A stretch of 64,000 nt of DNA from Niabella agricola (lineage in GTDB: Bacteria; Bacteroidota; Bacteroidia; Chitinophagales; Chitinophagaceae). Position numbers and translations under genes: made by a program. Position 1 is the first letter of the stretch; each line of letters begins with the position of its first letter. Of the stretch, positions 9,724 to 17,957 are shown one piece after another. The notes below the pieces were generated by a model. The model searched no databases. It worked only from the letters and a program-made list of their open reading frames with translations, and was not told the origin of the DNA. The stretch lies in the NCBI RefSeq assembly GCF_021538615.1, contig NZ_JAJHIZ010000002.1:682001-746000 (forward strand). Reading direction: 5' to 3'.

Positions 9724-10313
9724 AGTTGTGATTTTGATCCGGGAATTTACGAAAAATAAACGGAGGGCAGGGCCCTATTGCGCTTCGCGGTTAAATTTCT
9801 ACTGCGAAGACGCGAGGATCGCCAGGGAATTGGTAGGTCAATGCGCCAAACACTTTGCCAACGCTGCGAAAAACCTTACGATTAAAACTTAACGGCGATA
9901 TGCGGAAGATATTCTGCAAGGGCAGTTGTTATTAAATCGCTTTGCCAACTTTGCGGATCCTTAGCCTCCGTTGCGTTTTAAATAGCTAATCGCAATGGTC
10001 TCAAAGCACCTGCAATGGATGCAACGAAAACCTGTGTAAATCTTATGCCCCTTGTGAACCTTGCGGAACCCTGGCGCTTTTGCGTTCAAACTTTAACCGC
10101 AACGCAAGGCATCCGTAAAGGGCACAAAAAAGTTGCTGTCAAATCGCTTTGCGGACGCTTAGCCTCCGTTGCATTTAAAACGCAACTGCGATGTGCACAA
10201 GCTTAGGATCGCCAGGGAGCATTCCTCGCGGTTACACCGAAGCACTTCTTTAAATTCCCGCTGATTTCATGTAAGTTTGAAGTATTTACCAAATATAAAA
10301 GCAAGGGATCGAT
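9724..10313. repeat. Gene-less mosaic of TTTGCG-type degenerate repeats
   Basis: About 590 bp with no credible gene. It is built of related words such as TTTGCGG, CTTTGCC and GTTGCG on one strand. Two longer similar copies are visible: 9937-9982 and 10144-10180 share TCGCTTTGC...CTTAGCCTCCGTTGC. A 14-nt exact repeat AGGATCGCCAGGGA occurs at 9815-9828 and 10205-10218. It resembles the AACGCAAAG-type intergenic filler seen in many Bacteroidota genomes. Function unknown. Confidence 0.75.
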
Positions 10314-11390
10314 ATGAGTGAAAAACGTATACGGATATTAGTGGCGGGCTGCGGAAATATGGGCAGTTCGCATGCAGCCGCCTACCACCAGATGGATGCA
10401 TTTGAGATCTGCGGACTGGTATCCCGGGGCCATAGCAACCGGGAACTGAATGAAAAGCTGGGAGGGCATTATCCGCTTTATTCCGATTACTATGAAGCGC
10501 TTGCAGAAACAAAGCCAGACGCGGTCTGTATTGCCACTTATCAGGATACCCATGAAGCATACGCCATCAAAGCCCTGGAAGCGGGCGCCCATGTATTCAT
10601 CGAAAAGCCGCTGGCCGATTCCGTTGCCGGCGCCGAACGGGTGGTAGATGCGGCCAAAAAATACCAGCGGAAACTGGTGATCGGTTACATCCTGCGGCAT
10701 CATCCTTCCTGGAAAAAATTTATTGAACTGGCCTCAGGTTTGGGCCGGCCGCTGGTGATGCGGATGAACCTGAACCAGCAAAGCAGCGGGCATGCCTGGC
10801 AGGTGCATAAGAAATTCCTTTCCAACATGAGCCCCATCGTAGATTGTGGCGTGCATTATATTGATGTGATGTGCCAGATGGTCCGCTCCAAACCGGTGCA
10901 GGTAACCGCCATTGGCGCGCGTCTTTCCGATTCCGTTCCGGAAGATAATTATAACTACGGCCAGCTGCAGCTCCGTTTTGAAGATGGCTCCGTAGGCTGG
11001 TATGAAGCAGGATGGGGGCCCATGATCAGCGAAACGGCTTTTTTTGTGAAGGATGTAATCGGGCCGAAGGGTTCGGTTTCGATTGTTGCAAAAAATGCAG
11101 GCGGAGCGGGGGCTTCTTCCAATATTGATGCGCATACCAAAACAGAATCGATCTTATGGCATCACGCCGATATTGATGCCGACGACCGGTTTACAAAAAA
11201 GGATGAATGGATCGATATGCAGGATGAGCCCGATCACCAGGAATTGTGCAACCGGCAGCAACGGTATTTTTATGATGCAATCGTTAAAGATGCAGATCTT
11301 ACCGACCATATGAACGATGCGGTAAACAGTTTGCGGATCGCATTTGCATGCGATGAATCGGTAAAAACCGGGCAGGCAGTGTTGCTTTAA
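10314..11390 (+). CDS. Gfo/Idh/MocA family NAD(P)-dependent oxidoreductase (cytoplasmic)
   Basis: Probable sugar or cyclitol dehydrogenase, 358 residues. The N-terminal Rossmann fold shows G12-x-G14-x-x-G17 and the family Lys motif E97-K98-P99. The C-terminal domain contains the DCGVHYIDVM stretch, usual for substrate-binding in this family. No signal peptide, so it acts in the cytoplasm, in contrast to the secreted homologue at 16218-17468. The substrate cannot be told. It lies alone between two repeat regions. The start at 10314 follows a purine-rich GGGATCG. Confidence 0.88.
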   Translation: MSEKRIRILVAGCGNMGSSHAAAYHQMDAFEICGLVSRGHSNRELNEKLGGHYPLYSDYYEALAETKPDAVCIATYQDTHEAYAIKALEAGAHVFIEKPLADSVAGAERVVDAAKKYQRKLVIGYILRHHPSWKKFIELASGLGRPLVMRMNLNQQSSGHAWQVHKKFLSNMSPIVDCGVHYIDVMCQMVRSKPVQVTAIGARLSDSVPEDNYNYGQLQLRFEDGSVGWYEAGWGPMISETAFFVKDVIGPKGSVSIVAKNAGGAGASSNIDAHTKTESILWHHADIDADDRFTKKDEWIDMQDEPDHQELCNRQQRYFYDAIVKDADLTDHMNDAVNSLRIAFACDESVKTGQAVLL

Positions 11391-11447
11391 ACGAAAATAG
11401 TGTTGGCTGTCTTTTACCTGTCCGTATGCACATAAAAAAGAGGCCGT

Positions 11448-11596
11448 CTCAAAAGTTCGTCATTTCGAGCGTAACGCCGTGAAGCCGAGAAATCTTCAAT
11501 ATATATTTCAGTTAACGAGATTGCTCCTCCCGATAGCAATCGGGACCGCTTCGTCCCGCAAGGGCGGGATCGAAATGACGGTTCTGGACTTTTGAG
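11448..11596. repeat. Nested palindromic dispersed element
   Basis: A 149-bp stretch with three levels of symmetry. Outer arms are CTCAAAAGT (11448-11456) and ACTTTTGAG (11588-11596). Inner 11-bp perfect arms are CGTCATTTCGA (11458-11468) and TCGAAATGACG (11570-11580). Inside sit two small GC hairpins, 11529-11544 (CCCGAT/ATCGGG) and 11555-11568 (CCCGC/GCGGG). I recognise the words as part of a dispersed element common in Bacteroidota intergenic DNA (recollection, not searched). No coding potential. It lies between the oxidoreductase and the decayed IS110 transposase. Confidence 0.75.
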
Positions 11597-11660
11597 TTCG
11601 TATGTTTGAAAAAATCATGACTCGAGTATAGAGTAAATTTAATTACAAAAACTCAAAGTC

Positions 11661-12462
11661 ATGATTACAAAGTCAACTAAAGGTAAAGATTTTACCGGTC
11701 AAAACATTTATGTAGAAATTGATACGCATCACAAAAGCTGGATGGTTAGTATTTATAGTGATGCGTTTGAATTGAAGACATTTAGTCAGCAACCGGGTGC
11801 GGATCAACTTGAAAAGTTTTTAATGAGTAATTATCCAGGAGCCAACTATCACCTGGCCTATGAAGCAGGTTTTTGTGGGTTTTGGATACAACGAGCCTTT
11901 CAACGCAAAGGGATCTGCTGTAAAGTGATACATCCAGCAGATGTACCTGCCAGCGATAAGGAGAATAAGCGTAAGACGGACAAAGTGGATAGCCGTAAAA
12001 TAGTTAAAGGGTTAAAAAATGGGGGATTTGAATGAGGTGCACATTTCAACACAGGATCAGGAAGCTGACCGTTTAATGGTCAGAACCCGATCCAAAATTG
12101 TCCAGGATATAAGGTTAACTTCGGCAATCGTATTATTAACAGAGTTGGGAGCTATAACACGTTTTAAGAACATTGATCATTTATGCAGCCATTGCGGATT
12201 AACGCCCATTACTCATAATAGCGGAGCAACGGAAAGAATCGGAGGTATAAGCAGAAGATGAAACGCTTTTATTAAGACCATTTTGACAGAGTGCTCCTGG
12301 ATGGCCATCAGAAAGGATCCGGCGTTGTTATTATATTACAAACAGCTGCTGCCCGGAATGAACGGGAATAAAGCCATTATTAAAGTTGCCCGGAAGTTAC
12401 TAAACCGGATCAGGTATGTTCTTGTAAATCAAAAAGAATATGTAACGGGAATCGTTGGATAA
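11661..12462 (+). pseudogene. Decayed IS110-family transposase (DEDD type)
   Basis: The first frame (11661-12035) encodes the DEDD N-terminus, with YVEIDTHHKSW and the segment HPADVPASDK...KTDKVDSRKIV. At a run of five G (about 12021-12025) the frame shifts: removing one G lets the reading continue as NGDLNEVHIS...EADRLMVRTRS in the frame of 12019. About 70-80 residues normally found between the RTR motif and the helix-hairpin-helix are missing. The C-terminal transposase_20 region (LTELGAI...HCGLTP...GATERIGG) follows, then an in-frame TGA at 12259-12261. After that the frame still reads as transposase (NAFIKTILTECSW...KVARKLLNRIRYVL) to TAA at 12460-12462. Three lesions mean the element is dead. 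No terminal inverted repeats are expected for IS110. Confidence 0.85.
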
Positions 12463-12777
12463 GAAGCTTTTTATTTTTTAGTTTTATAGGGTTAGGATAT
12501 ATTTTATGGCTTATAAAAACTCAGGTCTGCCATTAAATGCAGGAGGCTGTCTGTGGCTTGTAAACAAGATCACTCTTTTGAGTTTGCATTTGGCAACCTG
12601 TAAAAAATAATACATGAAATTGCAGCTTGTGTAACAATGTCTGCTAAGAAAAGATTGTTTTTATAGGGCCTGAAAAAGAACTGCACCAGCTAAAAGCTGA
12701 TGCAGTATTGAAATTTTAACACTCGATACTTGGTTTTCAACATAGAAGACCGCTTCTTTCACTTTTTGCTATAACGG
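12463..12777. other. Gene-less downstream flank of the IS110 remnant
   Basis: AT-rich, no ORF and no strong hairpin with a U-tract. Probably the non-coding right end of the decayed IS110 element plus the original spacer; I could not place the boundary. Confidence 0.4.
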
Positions 12778-15700
12778 TTATTTCTTACCCAGGTCCTTAA
12801 TCCGCAGGTTCCGGAATTTAACATAGGAACCATGACCCAGGAACCCGATATGTCCGGCCTTATTCAGCAATCCCGGGTGCTTCTTATGATCCGGCGTATC
12901 GGTATTGTTTTTACTGGCCTTGGCAATATCACCATCAACGATGGTCTTGCCATTCAGGATTACCGTAATATGGTTGCCTACGGCTCTTACTTCCTGGTAG
13001 TTCCATTCACCTACCGGTTTGAGATAGCCTCTTAAAGCGGGGATGATTCCGTAAACGGAACCATGGTACTGGTAAGGCTGCAGCTCTTTATAAATAGGTG
13101 CTTCATTATCCAGGATCTGTAATTCCATTCCCTCATAAGCGGCATCGCCGGTTAACGGAGCACGGATGCCCAACCCGTTGTTGGCGCCCGGTGTTAACTG
13201 GAATTCAAAACGCATCACGAAATCACTGTATTCTTTTTCTGTATACACATTGCGATTCGCTCCTTCAGGAACGGCAATGGTGGGGTCGCAGACAATGGCA
13301 CCGTCCTGGGCAAAATAGCCTTCGGTATTACCGGTCCAGCCATTCATATCTACCCCGTTAAACATGGGCACAAAACCTTCCTTTTTTTCCTGTGCGCTCA
13401 GCACATAGGGTTGGGGACGGGGAATTTCACGCACATATACATCGCGGAATTCAAGCCGGGTCCCATGGGCCTGCAGTTCAATGGCCTCTTTGCTGAATAT
13501 GGGAATACTGCGATCCCAGTAGTTTTCCAGTATGGTATTATTGGTAACCAGCTGGCCGTTCAGGTAAACGGTTACTTTATTGCCTGCCATTTTAATGCGG
13601 AAAGTATTCCATTCATTGATCGGGTTGTCGGCAAAAACCAGCGGAGTGCTCCGGTTTTTCTGGTTGTTGTACAGTCCTCCCGAGCCTACCTGTGCACCTA
13701 CATCAGTGCGTGAGGGATCCCAGGTTTGCACCTGTGGCGATCCTCTTAAATATACACCACCATCGCCTTTTGCTTCCATGCGCCAATCTACAAACAGTTC
13801 GAAGTCTTCATACATTTTATCTGAAACCAGGTTGTCGAACCCTTTGCCGTCAAATACGAGTACCCCGTTTTCCACCCGCCAGTCTTTACGCATTTGTGCA
13901 TCGGCTTTTTGCTGTGCCTCTGCCAGTTGCTGAGGTGTCATCTTTGCTCTTGTGAGCGGATTGCCCACCAGGCCTTTCCAGCCGGAGAGATCTTTACCGT
14001 TAAACATAGATACATAGCCCGGCTCTTTCGGAAGCCCGGCCAGTTGTTTTACCCATGCCGCTTTCTGATACGTCGCTTCGCCATCCTTATTCAGGGAGAT
14101 CGCCTTGTTTACAATGCCTTCCACCAATGGTCCGTACAGATCGGTATGATCCGTAACAATTGCCATTACCGCCTGTACAGCAGCCTGCTGCAATGCCGCA
14201 TCATCCAGGTACTTTGATACAAACACGAGGGATAATAATGAACTGTTGGCGGAAATTCCTTTGAGAATATTTGTTTTTTGAGCATTGCCGGAAGCCAGGT
14301 CCATGGCCTTGCGGAACATTAGTACTTTCTGATCTACCGGGTTTTTTGAACGGTTGATGCCGGCAATGAAACTGTTAAGCGCATCGTTTTTAAAACCAGC
14401 ATTCGCCGGATCTTTTGCGATGGCATAAAGTGCGTCCAGCGCCGTAAAATCGCTCCAGGAAGCAAGGGCCTTTAATGCAGCAGCTTTCTGTTCCTGGTTG
14501 CCGTTATTAAAGTCGCTCAACACCACTTCCAGTGCTTCTTTGCCGCCGATATCACCCAGCACGGAATAGTAATGGGTTTTACGGGCACCGGCACCGCTCA
14601 TCAGTTCTTTTACGGCTGCTACCTGTTCTGCCTTTGTTTTCTTTTCTTTAAGGGCAGCAAATAAAGACTGTTGCAGGGCATCGGTTTCTTCGTCATTGGA
14701 TGCTTGGTTCAGCAGTCCGGCAATCTTTGATTCATCTCCGGGGGCTGCTACATAAGGCAGGGCCTTTATGGCGGCAAGCCGTACTGCAGCATCACTATTA
14801 GCGGCATCTGCAAAAACAGCTCCGGCATATTTTTCACCACCGCGACGCGCCACAATATCCATCAGGGCCGTGCGTGCGGTACCGGAAGTTTGCGGCATCA
14901 GGGCGGCGGCCTGGCTGGCGACATCGGCACCTTTGATGGTCAGTAACGCATTTTTTGCCGCACCGGCAACGGTCGCATCGCCGGTTTTGATAAGATTCAG
15001 CAGCGGGGCAATGGCTTTTTCCTCACCCGCACGCGCAATGGCTGTAATGGCCGCCAGCTGTACCTGTTGATTATTGGAGCCCAGCAGGCTGGTAAGTAAT
15101 GGCAATGCCGACTGGTCTTTATGTGCGCCAAATACATAGAGGAGGTCTGCCTGCTGACCAGGATCGCCGGCTTTTTTAACCGCATCCTGTATCTGGGCAG
15201 CTGTTTGCGCGTCATAGGATTGTTCCAGCAGACCTACAGCGGCTGCGCGATATTGTTTATCAGACGATGAAAGCGCTGCAAGCAGCTCCGGGCGGGCGTT
15301 TTCACCGGCTGTTTTATAAAGCAGGGCCAGGACCGCATTTTTGAACTGGGCCGGCAGTGCCTGCATGGTCAATAATTCACGGGCCGTTTTTTCAGCAGTA
15401 GCTTTGCCGGTGCCTTCTGCAGTCTTATTAAGATAACGCAGATAGGAGTTAACGGCATTGGATGCCTCTGCTTTATAGTTCACTTTTTGAGCAGCGGCTT
15501 TCAGGGTGGCAGCGGACTGGGGATCGCCTATCGTGGCCAGGGAATACAACAATACCTTTTGTGTATTTACATCCTGCGCGGCGGGGTACAGCTGTTGCAG
15601 TTTTTTTGCAGCAGGAGCATACCTCATATCACCCAGTGCCTTGATCAATGTGATCTGCTGACTGCCTTTTGCACCGGTTAATGCATATAATAAGGCGTTG

Positions 15701-16197
15701 GCCGCGCTCGTCGTGTTTACCCGCACCAGCACCCGTGCAGCAGGATCGCTAAGCCGTTTATTCAGCAGGTACCCTTTTACAACAGGCACCACTTCATCTC
15801 CAGCAACATATTGCAGTTCCTGTAAAAGGAAATCCTTTACCTCATCGCTTTTGGCGGCTTTGATTCCGTTTGTAAGTGCCAGAGCGGCTGTACGTTTTGC
15901 GGCACGATCGGATCCTTTGCCAAGGTATTTTGTCAATCCGCTGATGGCATAACGGGCTGCTTCATCGGTCCGTTTGCCGGGCGGCTGCACATATGCAATA
16001 ATTTTCCGGTATCCCGGTTCCCCGATGCTTACCAGTTCCTGCATGGCGGCGTCCAGCGCCGCTGTATTTTGCGGCGGCAATTTCATTAAAAGATCCGCCA
16101 CTTTTGTTTCGGTGGTTCGTACATCTGCTTTTTGCTGCGCGGAAGCCATGCCCGCCAGTAATAGAACTATAAAAGTTAGTATTGTAAATTTTTTCAT
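12778..16197 (-). CDS. Secreted HEAT-repeat protein with two 3-keto-disaccharide hydrolase (DUF1080) domains
   Basis: 1139 residues from the start at 16197, which gives the signal peptide MKKFTILTFIVLLLAGMASAQQ; the frame opens 11 codons earlier without improving it. Residues about 60-700 are a long array of HEAT-like helical repeats (repeated alternating Ala/Leu-rich helices with phrases such as LLALLGSNNQQVQLAAITAI style units), a likely docking scaffold. Two DUF1080 domains follow, starting near 727 (SMFNGKDLSGWKG) and 940 (PMFNGVDMNGWTG). DUF1080 proteins cleave 3-keto-glycosides. The adjacent secreted oxidoreductase (20 bp gap, same operon) could generate the 3-keto substrate. Which of the two DUF1080 copies is active is not clear. 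Confidence 0.88.
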   Translation of the reverse strand: MKKFTILTFIVLLLAGMASAQQKADVRTTETKVADLLMKLPPQNTAALDAAMQELVSIGEPGYRKIIAYVQPPGKRTDEAARYAISGLTKYLGKGSDRAAKRTAALALTNGIKAAKSDEVKDFLLQELQYVAGDEVVPVVKGYLLNKRLSDPAARVLVRVNTTSAANALLYALTGAKGSQQITLIKALGDMRYAPAAKKLQQLYPAAQDVNTQKVLLYSLATIGDPQSAATLKAAAQKVNYKAEASNAVNSYLRYLNKTAEGTGKATAEKTARELLTMQALPAQFKNAVLALLYKTAGENARPELLAALSSSDKQYRAAAVGLLEQSYDAQTAAQIQDAVKKAGDPGQQADLLYVFGAHKDQSALPLLTSLLGSNNQQVQLAAITAIARAGEEKAIAPLLNLIKTGDATVAGAAKNALLTIKGADVASQAAALMPQTSGTARTALMDIVARRGGEKYAGAVFADAANSDAAVRLAAIKALPYVAAPGDESKIAGLLNQASNDEETDALQQSLFAALKEKKTKAEQVAAVKELMSGAGARKTHYYSVLGDIGGKEALEVVLSDFNNGNQEQKAAALKALASWSDFTALDALYAIAKDPANAGFKNDALNSFIAGINRSKNPVDQKVLMFRKAMDLASGNAQKTNILKGISANSSLLSLVFVSKYLDDAALQQAAVQAVMAIVTDHTDLYGPLVEGIVNKAISLNKDGEATYQKAAWVKQLAGLPKEPGYVSMFNGKDLSGWKGLVGNPLTRAKMTPQQLAEAQQKADAQMRKDWRVENGVLVFDGKGFDNLVSDKMYEDFELFVDWRMEAKGDGGVYLRGSPQVQTWDPSRTDVGAQVGSGGLYNNQKNRSTPLVFADNPINEWNTFRIKMAGNKVTVYLNGQLVTNNTILENYWDRSIPIFSKEAIELQAHGTRLEFRDVYVREIPRPQPYVLSAQEKKEGFVPMFNGVDMNGWTGNTEGYFAQDGAIVCDPTIAVPEGANRNVYTEKEYSDFVMRFEFQLTPGANNGLGIRAPLTGDAAYEGMELQILDNEAPIYKELQPYQYHGSVYGIIPALRGYLKPVGEWNYQEVRAVGNHITVILNGKTIVDGDIAKASKNNTDTPDHKKHPGLLNKAGHIGFLGHGSYVKFRNLRIKDLGKK

Positions 16198-16217
16198 CTT
16201 CTGGTTTTTTAGGATCA

Positions 16218-17468
16218 TCAAATGGACCAAGGTCCGCGCATGGGTTGATTCATGAGTGCATTGGCTGCGGCATCGTTTACGAATTCCAGTTTTACCGGGT
16301 CAAATTCCAGCGAACGCCCCAGGCGCACGGCAATGATCGCCAGGTTCACCAGGGTAGATGAGCGGAAGCCATTGTCTTCATTCAATGCAAATTTCTGGCG
16401 GGTTTTTACAGCCTGTGCAAAGTCACCCAGCTGTGGTTCCGGATCTGGCAGGGCTGCCAGCTTTTTATCTAGGTCGGGGATCGTGGTACGGAAGCCGTTA
16501 AACACTTTTCCTTTAGGTCCTTCAATATAAGCAGCATTGGTATCGCGGTTCTCGCCATCCAGGATGATCTTGCAACCATCTTCATACGTCAGTTCAATAC
16601 GCTTCCAGGTGCCGGCTGCATCGGGGTCCTGTTCAGGAGCATCAACATCGATCCTTACCGGACTGGTATGATCCTTTCCTAAAAAGTATTGCACCGGGTC
16701 CAGATAATGTTGTCCCATATCGCCCAGGCCGCCACCGTCATAATCCCAATAGCCACGGAAGGTCTGATGCACACGGTGCGGGTTATAGGGCTTAAAAGGT
16801 GCGGGGCCCAGCCATAAATCGTAATCCAATTCCTGGGGTACGGGCTGTACGTCGAGCACGGTTTTCCCGATCCAGAAGAATTTCCAGTTAAAACCGGTGG
16901 CTGCATTTACGGTTACTTTCAGTGGCCATCCTAACAAACCGCTTTCCACCAGCTTTTTGATAGGTTTTACGGTAGTATTCATCCCGTAAAAATTATCTTT
17001 AAAACGGAACCAGGTATTGAGCCGGAACATGCGTTCATTTTGCTGAATCACTTCCCGTACGCGTTTGCCTTCGCCAATCGTACGGGTCATAGGCTTTTCG
17101 CACCATACATCCTTCCCGGCATTGGCCGCATCCACACTCATAATGCCGTGCCAGTGCGGGGGCGTTGCAATATGCACAATGTCGATGGCCGGATCCTGCA
17201 GCAGCTCCCGGTAATCGTGATAGGTTTTGGTGCCTTTGGGCGATTTGCCCAGGGCATCGTTCAGATGCTTTTTGTCAACATCGCAAATGGCGACCAGGCG
17301 CGCACCGGGATAAGCAATATGGCCCTGCCCCATGGCGCCTACACCAATGATTGCCTTTGTAAGCTGGTCGCTGGGCGCAATATGCCGGCCTCCCAGCACG
17401 TAGGAGGGCACAATGGAAAATGCCGCAAATGAAGCAGCACTGTTCTTAATAAATTTTCTGCGATTCAT
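16218..17468 (-). CDS. Exported Gfo/Idh/MocA oxidoreductase with Tat-like signal
   Basis: 416 residues. The N-terminus NRRKFIKNSAASFAAF carries a twin-arginine followed by a hydrophobic stretch, so the protein is likely exported folded with its nucleotide cofactor. Rossmann G42-x-G44-x-x-G47, family motif E124-K125-P126, and the C-terminal GGGLGDMGQHYLDP segment typical of secreted members. Family knowledge links such proteins to oxidation of glycosides at C3. It heads an operon with the DUF1080 protein 20 bp downstream, consistent with an oxidise-then-cleave route for glycosides in the periplasm. A TTTA-N19-TATCTTTA promoter lies upstream. Confidence 0.9.
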   Translation of the reverse strand: MNRRKFIKNSAASFAAFSIVPSYVLGGRHIAPSDQLTKAIIGVGAMGQGHIAYPGARLVAICDVDKKHLNDALGKSPKGTKTYHDYRELLQDPAIDIVHIATPPHWHGIMSVDAANAGKDVWCEKPMTRTIGEGKRVREVIQQNERMFRLNTWFRFKDNFYGMNTTVKPIKKLVESGLLGWPLKVTVNAATGFNWKFFWIGKTVLDVQPVPQELDYDLWLGPAPFKPYNPHRVHQTFRGYWDYDGGGLGDMGQHYLDPVQYFLGKDHTSPVRIDVDAPEQDPDAAGTWKRIELTYEDGCKIILDGENRDTNAAYIEGPKGKVFNGFRTTIPDLDKKLAALPDPEPQLGDFAQAVKTRQKFALNEDNGFRSSTLVNLAIIAVRLGRSLEFDPVKLEFVNDAAANALMNQPMRGPWSI

Positions 17469-17515
17469 ATGAATGTTTAATGGCTTTAAGAAGTTAGTAA
17501 ACCGTTAATGCTGGC

Positions 17516-17546
17516 TAAAGATAAGTCTGGCAATTAAATAACTAAA
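17516..17546 (-). promoter_or_regulatory. Bacteroidota-type promoter of the oxidoreductase/DUF1080 operon
   Basis: On the minus strand TTTA (17543-17546), 19 nt, then TATCTTTA (17516-17523), one mismatch per box from TTTG-N19-TAnnTTTG. The -7 box ends 47 bp upstream of the oxidoreductase ATG. Confidence 0.6.
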
Positions 17547-17902
17547 ATAATCAGCGCTGTTTTTTTGTATCTTTTTAATGAAGAAACCAGTTTGATAAAA
17601 ATTATTAATATACAATGGAATCTTTTTGAAAATAATTGTATAAGTAGTGCAATGCTCCTGCATTATAATGAATATCAGGATCGCATGGTTTGGGCATTGT
17701 TACAGCATAATTCCGGTACTGCCTGTGGAAACCAAATGGGCCGTTCCGGGTGTGTGGGGTGGCCGTTGTTATTGACGGCGCCGTACGCCGATCTGTTTTA
17801 TAAAAATAAGTTGTCGCGGGCAGGTTTGTAAAAACAGAAATCATTGTGCGGTGTACGGCAATAACGGGAATGCCGGTTTATTATTGCAGCATATAGCGGC
17901 GT
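17547..17902. other. Gene-less spacer
   Basis: AT-rich left part and a GC-richer right part. A frame of 88 codons at 17565-17831 and its antisense partner have unlikely composition and no start context. I see no repeat or RNA structure apart from the nagB terminator just to the right. Confidence 0.5.
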
Positions 17903-17934
17903 AAAAAAAGCGCCGATCCGGAGATTGGCGCTTT
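17903..17934 (-). terminator. Intrinsic terminator of the hexosaminidase-nagB operon
   Basis: 8-bp stem AAAGCGCC/GGCGCTTT (17907-17914 with 17927-17934) followed on the minus strand by a run of seven T. It lies 24 bp past the restored nagB stop codon at 17958, not the early stop at 18073, which supports the longer gene. Confidence 0.85.
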
Positions 17935-17957
17935 GGAATATTCAAATAAAACGATCC

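Noticed and set aside
11661..12462. Programmed frameshift in an active IS110 transposase
   Set aside because: A central deletion and a downstream stop make an active element unlikely.
17565..17831. 88-codon plus-strand frame before the nagB terminator
   Set aside because: Unlikely composition and overlaps an equal antisense frame.
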